Part shown: piece by piece, positions 1 to 6,439 of the stretch
Position numbering within the stretch: position 1 is the first letter of the stretch
Layout of the letters: the number at the start of each line of letters is the position of its first letter
Assembly (NCBI GenBank): GCA_014377495.1
Contig: JACMPN010000593.1
Span: 1-10,533, forward strand
Source: Candidatus Sericytochromatia bacterium
GTDB taxonomy: Bacteria; Cyanobacteriota; Sericytochromatia; JACMPN01
Length of the DNA stretch: 10,533 bases
Direction: 5' to 3'
The notes under the pieces: model-generated
What the model was told of the DNA's origin: nothing
What the model saw: the letters and a program-made list of their open reading frames with translations, nothing else
Database searches by the model: none
Translations under genes and position numbers: made by a program

Positions 1-1138
1 CCGGTGTGTGCGAGCCACGGCGCTTGGCTGTGACGAACCCTTCGAGCGCTTCCGCATTGCGGGCCATCGATCCGATCTCGTCATCCGCTGCCGTCAGGTC
101 ACCCAGGTTGGGCGACGGTTCTGCCCGGAAAAGTAACGCCAGTTTGTCGCTGATGTTTTCCATCGGACCGATCACCAGAGCGTTGATCACGATCAGCATC
201 GCCCCCGCCAGGAGCACGGCCTGCATGAAGGCCAGCGACAACATGCTGACGAGAGCCCACTGGGCCTGGGTCTGATATTCCTCGAAATTGCGGGTGGCGA
301 CCACCGAGCCGATCGGCGTGTTTTTGTAGTCGACGACCGGCACCACCACCATGCCCCACTCGGTCCCGTCGACAGACGGCAGGTACATCGCCATGGCACT
401 GGCCTTGTTCAGGCGCTCCGGTGCCGCCACGGCCCGGATGATCTGCCAGTTGGTGGCCTCGGTAGCCTGCTGGCCGGCGATGACCCGTTCCGGGTCCGGG
501 CGGGGGATGAAGGTGGCGATCTTGGCCATCATCGCATCGTCGACGAAGACGGCCGCTTCGAAGCCCGTCGTTTTCTTCACGTCCTGGAGCACGGTGCTGA
601 AGCTCATCCCGACCTCAAAGCTGCCCACGGCCCCCTGGGCATCGAGGACCGGGGCGACGCCGCGGATACTCAGGCCACGCCGGCCGATCTCGACCCCCTT
701 TTGGGCGATCTGGGTCTTGTTGGTGGTGACGACCATTTCGCGAAACGCACTGAGGTCCTCGCCGTGCCCAGCCTCGAGATCGAACAGCCGCAGGAACGAG
801 AAGGCAGGCGCCAGGTGGAACTGTCCCTCCCGGACACCGTATTGGTCACGTTGGGCGAGAAAGGCCGGCACGAGACGCTTGGCGATATCCGTCCGGCTCC
901 GGCGCCGGAACGCTTCCTGGACGGAGGGCAGGTTGACGACCAACGAGGCACGGGCCGCCGCTTTGTTGGATTGGGCGGTGATGCTGTTCTGGATCACGGT
1001 GGCCGTCGTGCGCAGTTCCTGCTGTTTGGCACCGTCGATCATCCGCTTGTTCGACATGTAGGAGGAGACCGTCGACAGCCCGGCCGTGAGCACGGCAATG
1101 GAAATGACGATCAATGGGGCCTTGCGCCGGATCTTCAT
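1..1138 (-). CDS. Membrane receptor with double Cache-like sensor and HAMP domain (partial, C-terminus beyond the window)
   Basis: The reading frame is open from an ATG at 1138 to the window edge, giving 379 residues without a stop. A hydrophobic segment at residues 7-27 and another at about 296-324 frame a periplasmic region of some 265 residues. That region has the signature QFHLAPAFSFLRLF (106-119) followed by GRRGLSIRGVAPV (152-164) and GSFEVGMSF (172-180), the pattern I recognise from double Cache-type sensors of methyl-accepting chemotaxis proteins and some sensor kinases. After the second membrane helix come VIGPMENIS and DEIGSMARNAEALEG, a HAMP signal-relay segment. The output domain lies outside the window, so it may be a chemoreceptor (favoured by the HAMP style), a histidine kinase or a cyclase. 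The ligand cannot be told; Cache domains usually bind small metabolites. An AAGG stands 8 nt before the ATG. The gene follows the large propeller gene in the same direction after 152 nt. Sensor identity is confident, output class is not. Confidence 0.85.
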   Translation of the reverse strand, partial: MKIRRKAPLIVISIAVLTAGLSTVSSYMSNKRMIDGAKQQELRTTATVIQNSITAQSNKAAARASLVVNLPSVQEAFRRRSRTDIAKRLVPAFLAQRDQYGVREGQFHLAPAFSFLRLFDLEAGHGEDLSAFREMVVTTNKTQIAQKGVEIGRRGLSIRGVAPVLDAQGAVGSFEVGMSFSTVLQDVKKTTGFEAAVFVDDAMMAKIATFIPRPDPERVIAGQQATEATNWQIIRAVAAPERLNKASAMAMYLPSVDGTEWGMVVVPVVDYKNTPIGSVVATRNFEEYQTQAQWALVSMLSLAFMQAVLLAGAMLIVINALVIGPMENISDKLALLFRAEPSPNLGDLTAADDEIGSMARNAEALEGFVTAKRRGSHTP

Positions 1139-1189
1139 GAACCTGACCTTTGGAGCTGGCAGGGGGGATTGGTCGTTAGACCGTGGGGA

Positions 1190-1217
1190 CTTTTAATGCA
1201 GCACACAGTATGACCAA
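1190..1217 (-). promoter_or_regulatory. Weak candidate promoter for the receptor gene
   Basis: Read on the minus strand, TTGGTC (1217-1212) and TAAAAG (1195-1190) are separated by 16 nt, a loose match to sigma-70 -35 and -10 boxes. They lie about 50 nt before the receptor ATG, in the 152-nt gap after the propeller gene. The gap shows no convincing terminator, so read-through from the propeller gene is equally possible. This is a by-eye match only. Confidence 0.22.
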
Positions 1218-1290
1218 CCGACCAAGGCACGGCAACTGCCTGACCTGGATATGCACGGTGACAGGGCGGCTGCCGCACCAGGTGATCCGA

Positions 1291-4200
1291 TCAGCGGGCC
1301 AGGCGGGTGCGGGCGATGTCATTGCCCAGAGTCGCCCGCCAGAGGAGATGGCCGGCGGGGGCGATCTCGATGATCAGCCTGCCGCTCCCCTGGGTGATCA
1401 GCGTGGCGCCATCCGCCAGTCGGGTGACCCGGCTCGGCAGGCTGACCCGCCGCCAGTCCTTGCCGCGGTACTCCCAGGCGATCCGTCCGTCCCGGCTGAC
1501 CTCGATCACCCGGTCGTTGCGGCCATCGGCGATCAGGGTATGGCCGTTTTCCAGCCGGACGGCATGCTCGGGAAAGTTAAGCATCCCGGGGGCATCCCCG
1601 AGGGTGCGGGGCATCCCATAGCGCCAGGCCACCGCATTGTCCGGCGCGATCTCCAGCACGACGTGATTGCTCCAATCCGCCATCAGCGTGCTGCCGTCGG
1701 ACAATCGCTGACAGGATGTGGGCAGGCCGAGCCCGGTCGGGTCCTGCCACTCCCAGACCAGTTCCTGATCCGGCGCCACTTCGATGAGCCGGTGGTTGCC
1801 GGCATCGGCAATCAGGGTGTTGCCGTTGGCCAGGCGCACGGCCGCCCGGGGACTGCTGAGGCCGAGGCGGGGATGGGTTTGCCAGATGATCTCGTTGGAG
1901 CGGGTTTCGACGTCCACGATGCGGTTGTTGCCCAGATCCGTGATCAGGACACACGTTCCGTCGTGCAGCTCGGCCGACTGGGGTTTGTCGAGCTTACCCT
2001 CCCCCCAGACCCAGCGGACGTCGTGCTTACGGTCGATCCACACGACGGTGTTGTTCCGTTTCAGCGTGACCAGGAGTTGGATCGGCGGGCGATCCAGGCC
2101 CAGGGTCTCTGTGGCTTTCAGCGACAGCGCCTCGCCCCCCACGTCACCGGCCCCGGTGGCCCGGGCGGCCGTGCCCGGGCTGACCCTCGCCCGCAGCTCG
2201 GCCCGGATCCCGTCACAATGCTGGCGTACGGCCGCCATGTCGAGCTTCCAGACCCGGTGCTCGCGAAATGCCTGCAGGCGCCGGGCCGACTCTTCTTTGA
2301 GCAGACGGATACATTCGGCCTGACGGCCATCCAGCAGGGCCTTTTTGACGGCGCGGGCACTGGCCTCCAGGGCCCTGATCGCCATCTGGGTGGCAATCGC
2401 CTCCGGATCCGTGTCGGCCAGCCGCTGGACAGCCCACAGCCGCCGGGGCTGGTCGGCGTCCCCGCCGTCCCCTTCGGTGAGCAAGCGGGGATTGAGGTCC
2501 AGGGTCGCCAGTCCGGCCCCCCAGGCGATCCGGCCGTCGCCGTCAATCTGGACGATGCGATGTTGATCCCAATAGACGAGGTGGCCGCCATCCAGCCGGG
2601 CCATGCCGAGCGGGTTTGCCATGGCCAGCTCGGCAGGCAAGGCCAGGGTGTCGAACTCCCAACTGATCTGACCGAAGCGGTCGACGATGACGATCCGGTG
2701 GTTGCCCGCATCCAGGATCACCGTCTTGCCGCTGGAGAGCCTGTAGGCCCGTCGGGGGTTGGCCAGTGACGTGGCACCGTCGCCGCCGCCGCCCCGCAAC
2801 ACGTTCGCCGGGTTGCCAAACTGCCAGATGAGCTGCCCGAAAGCCACCTCGATGACCCGGTTGTTGCCCCCATCGGTGATGATCTGATGCTCGTTCGGCA
2901 GCACATGCACGTCGGTGGGCAGACACAGTTCGCCCGGCCCGATGCCGGGCGCACCGCCGCCATAGGGGATCATCGGGCGGCCGGTGGCATCCACCCGGCG
3001 GATGCAGTGGGCCTGGCGGTCGACGACGAGAGTCTCGCCCCATTCGCTGCGGGCCACCCGCACGGGCTCGATGAGGACACCGGCTGCCTCGGGCCATTCC
3101 CAATACGGACGGCCTTCACGGGTCACTTCGAACAGCCGGCGGGCCGTCCGGTCGAGGATCAGCGAATGGCCGTTGGCCAATCTCAAGGCATCGACCGGGG
3201 TCTGCAGCAACTGCTGGAGCGTGTCATCCTCGCGGTCGGCCTGCAGTTGCCAGATGATGGCGCCCGACTGGTCGAGCTCCACCACCCGTTGGCGGGCGGC
3301 ATCCGCCAGTAGGAGGTGACCCGGGGGCAAAAACAGACATTCGGCGACGGTCGCCGCACTGACCTGTTTGCGGATGATCGTCACGTGCAGCTGATGCTGC
3401 TGCATGACGGCGATGACGTCGATCCCGCAGCTGGGGCACGTGTAACTGCCGAAGAGGGCCGTGCCACAGTCGGGGCAGTCCTCCGGCAGGGCCTCTAGGT
3501 GGCGCAGAAAGTCCGCTTCGGCATCCTGCAGGACCGTGTCCAGCTGGGCCAAAATCTGCAGCCACTCCAGCACCTGCTCACGGGTGATCAGGACCCGGAG
3601 GCCGCCGTTCGGGGTCAGTTCCGACAGGACGACCTCAGTGGCCGCACAGGTCAGCAACTGGGTGCGGGCTTCAGCAGCGGCCGCCTCCACCCGGGCCCAG
3701 GCCGTCGCATCCTGCCGGACATCGGCATCGCCCAGTTCGGCACAGCGCCGCTGCACGGCTTCGGCGATGAGTTTTTCGACAGCGGCGGGGATTTCCATCG
3801 GTGCGGCAGCTGACAGGTCGTTTCGTCGCCAGTGCCCTTGGCCACCTGCTTTGTCCCCGAGCCCTGGCGGGGCTTCGAACTGGGCGACGACACGGGCTGG
3901 TAGCGGGGCATCGGTGTCCAGGCTGACGACCAGCTCCAGCACTTCATCGGGTGTGAGATAACCGAGCTCGATCAGGGATTCTTCGATCGTGAAGCGTTCC
4001 CGGCAAAATGGGTTTTCGACGGCAAACGCCAGGCCGGCCGGCTTGCGGGAGGCTCGCAGCTGGACCCGCCGCACGGTCAGTCGGGCGCCCAGATCGATGA
4101 CGGTGATCTGGGGCGTGCGGGGCTCGGGGTCCTGGATGGCGCTCATCACGAGCAGATGCTGACTGTCCGGCGCCACGGCCATCAGGTCACAGGGATCGCC

Positions 4201-5046
4201 CCAACGGGAAAAGGGTGCCCCCATCAGGGCGATCGTGCCGACCGACTCCAGCGTCCGGGGATCGAGGAGATGGACACCGAACCAGGGAGCTGTGCTCAGC
4301 ACGCAAAAATAACGGCCGTCCGGTGTGGCCAGGACATGGCTCACCGTCCCGAGGTCCCGCAACACCATCTGGACTTGGCCAGTGCGCACGTCGAAGGACA
4401 CCAGTTCCTGACCGGCCGGATTCGCCACCAGCAGCCGATCGCCCAGGCAGGCCGTCGGCATGGCCGAGACTCCCCCCGGCTCCCGCAAGTTCAGCGTGTG
4501 TTTCAAGATGCCAGTCTTGAGGTCCACCACAAAGATAGCGCCGAGACCCCGATCACTGATCAGGGCCAGATCGCCAGCGGGAACGAGGGCCAGATCCACC
4601 GGTCCCCAGGCGGACCCGGGCCCGGCGTGGGCGTTGACGAGGGCCGTATGGCCAAAGGCAACCCGTGGCGGCGGTTGAAACGCTTCCGCATACCGAAACG
4701 GCAGACCGCCGGAGACGAGGATCCCGCAGACATCATCGAGCCGGAAATCCTCAAGCCTTTGAAAATCCGCACCGAACAGCGCCACTTTGGGCTGACCGAC
4801 CGGATGACCCGGGATATAAGCGCCTGAGGGCTTCGGCAGGGCAATTTGCCGGTTGAGCATTGGGAAGTACGGGGAACCGATGGTCAGCTGATAGGTCTCG
4901 GGATCGAACAGAAAGGCATTGCCCGACACGGGTGGCGCCCCGATGCCACGGCAGAGCCGATCGACCTTGGCCTGGCGCTCGCTGTCCAGGTGACCGGAGG
5001 CCCAGAGGGCCTGTTCGATGGGGGTGCGGGCAGCCAGATTGCTCAT
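1291..5046 (-). CDS. Giant multi-propeller protein with central zinc ribbon (1251 aa), function unknown
   Basis: There is no signal peptide or membrane segment, so the protein is probably cytoplasmic. Residues 148-343 hold about four or five YVTN/WD-like strand repeats (for example a unit ending VVDLKTGILKHT), possibly completed by strands at 42-135. Residues 350-520 are mainly helical, with alanine/glutamate-rich stretches. A zinc ribbon CPDC-x9-CPSC follows (C524, C527, C537, C540). Residues 553-845 form six blades of about 40 residues, a helical segment spans roughly 875-955, and residues 989-1240 form six more blades. The blade consensus is LxNGxTLIxDxxNxRVIEVxxxGxIxWE, as in NHL or PQQ-like/arylsulfotransferase-type propellers. 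I see no catalytic site and assign no enzyme activity; a binding or scaffold role is an inference. The start is the first ATG of the frame; a GGAG lies 13 nt upstream, which is far, so the true start could differ slightly. The gene is divergent from the lipoprotein at 5315 and is followed by the receptor gene. The frame is intact, without frameshift. Confidence 0.9.
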   Translation of the reverse strand: MSNLAARTPIEQALWASGHLDSERQAKVDRLCRGIGAPPVSGNAFLFDPETYQLTIGSPYFPMLNRQIALPKPSGAYIPGHPVGQPKVALFGADFQRLEDFRLDDVCGILVSGGLPFRYAEAFQPPPRVAFGHTALVNAHAGPGSAWGPVDLALVPAGDLALISDRGLGAIFVVDLKTGILKHTLNLREPGGVSAMPTACLGDRLLVANPAGQELVSFDVRTGQVQMVLRDLGTVSHVLATPDGRYFCVLSTAPWFGVHLLDPRTLESVGTIALMGAPFSRWGDPCDLMAVAPDSQHLLVMSAIQDPEPRTPQITVIDLGARLTVRRVQLRASRKPAGLAFAVENPFCRERFTIEESLIELGYLTPDEVLELVVSLDTDAPLPARVVAQFEAPPGLGDKAGGQGHWRRNDLSAAAPMEIPAAVEKLIAEAVQRRCAELGDADVRQDATAWARVEAAAAEARTQLLTCAATEVVLSELTPNGGLRVLITREQVLEWLQILAQLDTVLQDAEADFLRHLEALPEDCPDCGTALFGSYTCPSCGIDVIAVMQQHQLHVTIIRKQVSAATVAECLFLPPGHLLLADAARQRVVELDQSGAIIWQLQADREDDTLQQLLQTPVDALRLANGHSLILDRTARRLFEVTREGRPYWEWPEAAGVLIEPVRVARSEWGETLVVDRQAHCIRRVDATGRPMIPYGGGAPGIGPGELCLPTDVHVLPNEHQIITDGGNNRVIEVAFGQLIWQFGNPANVLRGGGGDGATSLANPRRAYRLSSGKTVILDAGNHRIVIVDRFGQISWEFDTLALPAELAMANPLGMARLDGGHLVYWDQHRIVQIDGDGRIAWGAGLATLDLNPRLLTEGDGGDADQPRRLWAVQRLADTDPEAIATQMAIRALEASARAVKKALLDGRQAECIRLLKEESARRLQAFREHRVWKLDMAAVRQHCDGIRAELRARVSPGTAARATGAGDVGGEALSLKATETLGLDRPPIQLLVTLKRNNTVVWIDRKHDVRWVWGEGKLDKPQSAELHDGTCVLITDLGNNRIVDVETRSNEIIWQTHPRLGLSSPRAAVRLANGNTLIADAGNHRLIEVAPDQELVWEWQDPTGLGLPTSCQRLSDGSTLMADWSNHVVLEIAPDNAVAWRYGMPRTLGDAPGMLNFPEHAVRLENGHTLIADGRNDRVIEVSRDGRIAWEYRGKDWRRVSLPSRVTRLADGATLITQGSGRLIIEIAPAGHLLWRATLGNDIARTRLAR
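1327..2082 (-). repeat. C-terminal array of six propeller blades inside the giant protein
   Basis: Residues 989-1240 contain six units of about 40 residues. The best preserved are NGNTLIADAGNHRLIEV (1074-1090), DGSTLMADWSNHVVLEI (1117-1133) and NGHTLIADGRNDRVIEV (1167-1183), each followed about 8 residues later by a VWEW- or AWEY-like strand. The first unit is short (near LLVTLKRNNTVVWID) and the last is degenerate (GSGRLIIEI). Six units suggest one closed six-bladed propeller. Fold assignment is from pattern only. Confidence 0.8.
2512..3390 (-). repeat. Central array of six propeller blades inside the giant protein
   Basis: Residues 553-845 carry six units of the same type as the C-terminal array, beginning just after the zinc ribbon. 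Clear units include GHLLLADAARQRVVEL (576-591), HQIITDGGNNRVIEV (720-734) and GKTVILDAGNHRIVIV (773-788), each followed by a strand such as IIWQ, LIWQF or ISWEF. The array is separated from the C-terminal one by a helical stretch at about 875-955, so the two are probably separate six-bladed propellers rather than one twelve-bladed ring. Confidence 0.78.
3427..3477 (-). other. Zinc-ribbon motif in the giant propeller protein
   Basis: Residues 524-540 read CPDCGTALFGSYTCPSC. Two CPxC knuckles separated by nine residues form a typical four-cysteine zinc ribbon, as found in many bacterial scaffold or nucleic-acid-associated proteins. The codons for C524, C527 and C540 were checked on the reverse complement. 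The motif sits exactly at the junction between the helical region and the central propeller. Zinc binding is inferred from the motif. Confidence 0.85.
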
Positions 5047-5139
5047 GGTGAATGTGAGGCTCCGAAACAGCGGTTCGACGCCACGGGCCTAACCGGCAGA
5101 TCCGCCGGACACAGGGTCTGACAGGGACTTAGTCGGGGG

Positions 5140-5157
5140 ACTGGGCGTTGGCCCAGT
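5140..5157. repeat. Short inverted repeat in the divergent intergenic region
   Basis: ACTGGGC (5140-5146) and GCCCAGT (5151-5157) are perfect reverse complements around a GTTG loop. On the plus strand TTAG follows, so it looks like a weak terminator, but no plus-strand gene lies just upstream. It lies about 95 nt before the giant gene's start and could be an operator or leader hairpin. Function unknown. Confidence 0.45.
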
Positions 5158-5250
5158 TTAGCCGATGGCCGGGCACCGGTGTGACCGCATTGTCAGTCAA
5201 AACGGCCCCGAGGCCGCGGCTGGCACAAATCTGGTCATGTCCAACCAAGC

Positions 5251-5270
5251 CGGACACGGCAGGATGTCCG
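5251..5270. repeat. Short inverted repeat upstream of the EF-hand lipoprotein
   Basis: CGGACA (5251-5256) and TGTCCG (5265-5270) are perfect reverse complements around eight bases, ending 44 nt before the lipoprotein ATG. An additional TGTCC at 5238-5242 could pair with the same GGACA, so two mutually exclusive hairpins are possible. It could be an operator or a leader structure; six-base arms also occur by chance in GC-rich DNA. Confidence 0.35.
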
Positions 5271-5314
5271 AGAGTGGCTGATGCGGAAACTTGGCCGGCG
5301 AAAGGGGTCCCACC

Positions 5315-5938
5315 ATGCACAGGTGGCTCACGGGTCTGCTCATCGGGGGCCTGGCGGCTGGCTGCATCCAGTCCCCGACCAGCAGACCCGTCACGATCCA
5401 GCAGGTGCCGGGTCAAGCGGGGCAGGGGCTGCAACCGGCGACCTCGGCAGCTGTGGCCGGGCCAATGGGCAGAGTCGCAGACGGCGGGACTTGGACACCG
5501 GGCGGCATTGAGTGGTCGGTCGGTCGCTGGTCGGGCACGCCCTGGTCCAGTCGCCGGTGGCCGCAAGGCTGGCCGGGCGGACGCCCCAGGGGAGAACAGC
5601 CTCCCTATGGCGGACAGCCACCGTATGGGTGGCAGCCGCCCTATGGCGGGTATGCGCCCGGCGGTCCCGGCGGCCCGTCACAGGGCCCCGGACACATCGA
5701 CCCCGGCATCCGGGCGGAGTTTCAGTCCCTGGACACCAATCGCGACGGCTATCTGACGCAGGCAGAATACATCGAGGGCAAAATGGCCCAGATCCGCTAC
5801 ATCATCGCGCCGACCGAGGAACAGCTCGCTCAGCAGCGGGCCTCGATCGCCGCCGACTTCGCCACATCCGACCGCAACCGCAACGGGGTCGTGACACTTT
5901 ACGAATACGCCAACGCCCCGATTTACCACATCCTGTAA
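5315..5938 (+). CDS. EF-hand lipoprotein with QPPYG repeats (207 aa)
   Basis: The ATG at 5315 is preceded by AAAGGGG seven nt upstream; earlier in-frame codons would spoil the signal peptide. The N-terminus MHRWLTGLLIGGLAAGC is a lipoprotein signal with probable lipidation at C17; the residue after it is not aspartate, so by the usual rule the outer membrane is likely. Residues 18-125 are low-complexity, rich in Gly, Pro, Gln and Trp, with three QPPYG units at 95-111. The C-terminal part has a canonical EF-hand loop D140-x-N142-x-D144-G-x-L-x3-E151 and a second loop D186-x-N188-x-N190-G-x-V-x3-E197, in which N190 replaces the usual aspartate but which is still compatible with calcium binding. 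The layout suggests a calcium-binding globular tip on a flexible tether at the cell surface or in the periplasm. Partner and process are unknown. It is the first plus-strand gene after the divergent region. Confidence 0.85.
   Translation: MHRWLTGLLIGGLAAGCIQSPTSRPVTIQQVPGQAGQGLQPATSAAVAGPMGRVADGGTWTPGGIEWSVGRWSGTPWSSRRWPQGWPGGRPRGEQPPYGGQPPYGWQPPYGGYAPGGPGGPSQGPGHIDPGIRAEFQSLDTNRDGYLTQAEYIEGKMAQIRYIIAPTEEQLAQQRASIAADFATSDRNRNGVVTLYEYANAPIYHIL
5597..5650 (+). repeat. Three 18-bp tandem repeats coding QPPYG(G/W)
   Basis: Three consecutive 18-nt units begin CAGCCTCCCTATGG, CAGCCACCGTATGG and CAGCCGCCCTATGG. Each encodes Gln-Pro-Pro-Tyr-Gly plus Gly or Trp. Most differences are silent third-base changes, suggesting that the peptide period is kept under selection. 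The repeat lies in the linker between the lipidation site and the EF-hands. Copy number may vary between strains. Confidence 0.85.
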
Positions 5939-5940
5939 CA

Positions 5941-5969
5941 ACCAGGCCGATACGGCGGTGTATCCTGGT
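5941..5969 (+). terminator. Possible hairpin terminator after the EF-hand lipoprotein
   Basis: Two nt after the lipoprotein stop, ACCAG-GCC-GATAC pairs with GTATC-CTGGT around a GGCGGT loop: ten base pairs with a three-base bulge on one side. No run of T follows (CACATTCC), so this is not a classic intrinsic terminator; it may be an mRNA-stabilising 3' hairpin. Confidence 0.4.
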
Positions 5970-6048
5970 CACATTCCTCGCCGGCCCAGGCCTGGCATCA
6001 TGCCGGGCTGTACCGTGTCACGACCATCGCAGCTGAGTGGAGACCGTC

Positions 6049-6426
6049 ATGATCATGAGCCTCGAGGCCGTCCGGAGCATCATCGAACGCATCGACTTCA
6101 AGCCCTCCTGCGTCGACATGGGCTGGGAATGGGCCATCGAGGCGGTCTTCAACGGTCTGGGCGACGCCCGGGGCTACATCGTTTCGGTGTCCTTCCAGCG
6201 TCCGGACACCCATACCGGACACATGGAGCGGGGCTGGAGTGGTCCGGTCTTCCTGCCGTTGGACACCGACGAGACGCGCATCGTGATGAAATGCTGGAAT
6301 TGCATCGAACTCGTCGTCCGTCACGAGTTGATGGAATCTTATTGCTATCTGGGTGAACGGGTGCTCAACCCCCACAAGAACATTGACCAGCTCGTCCATC
6401 CCGCCACCCTGCCCATCCGAGCCTGA
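6049..6426 (+). CDS. Uncharacterised small protein (125 aa) translationally linked to the aldo/keto reductase
   Basis: I do not recognise the family. The ATG at 6049 is chosen because GGAG lies six nt upstream; a GTG at 6037 and an ATG at 6055 are also in frame. The protein has no signal peptide or membrane segment. It begins with a helix-like stretch (SLEAVRSIIERIDF), then a Trp-rich segment (GWEWAIEA, 25-32), strand-like stretches (GYIVSVSFQ, 42-50), and a CWNC motif (C82, C85). Further possible metal or redox ligands are C21, C99, H55, H58, H92, H109 and H117. The stop at 6424-6426 overlaps the GAGAGG ribosome binding site of the reductase, so the two are very likely co-transcribed and coupled. 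Codon use and GC content look like the neighbours'. A redox or metal-binding accessory role is only a guess. Confidence 0.75.
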   Translation: MIMSLEAVRSIIERIDFKPSCVDMGWEWAIEAVFNGLGDARGYIVSVSFQRPDTHTGHMERGWSGPVFLPLDTDETRIVMKCWNCIELVVRHELMESYCYLGERVLNPHKNIDQLVHPATLPIRA

Positions 6427-6439
6427 GAGGTCGTCCCCC

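Larger units (their letters stand above)
5047..5314. other. Divergent intergenic region between the giant protein and the EF-hand lipoprotein
   Basis: These 268 nt separate two divergently read genes and must hold the promoters of both, unless either is read from further away. I find no pair of boxes close to sigma-70 consensus on either strand: a TTGACT (minus strand, 5200-5195) has no good -10 at 16-18 nt, and a TTGTCA (plus, 5190-5195) likewise lacks one. It holds two short inverted repeats, listed separately. Reading frames crossing it look like shadows. Confidence 0.6.

Noticed and set aside
1183..2769. A 528-codon open frame on the plus strand opposite the giant propeller gene
   Set aside because: It is the antisense shadow of the blade repeats: its own periodic pattern (units like VVAAIGDQGMAV) mirrors the opposite-strand repeat, it has no ribosome binding site worth noting, and it lacks any recognisable domain. 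High GC content makes such frames long.
5148..5756. A 202-codon plus-strand frame overlapping the EF-hand lipoprotein in another frame
   Set aside because: The lipoprotein frame has a ribosome binding site, signal peptide, lipobox and EF-hands; the overlapping frame has none and is Arg/Pro/Ser-rich.
5981..6009. Inverted repeat around GCCTGGCA...TGCCGGGC before the 125-aa gene
   Set aside because: The loop is only about three bases, one pair is a wobble and no T-run follows; such arms are common in this GC-rich sequence.
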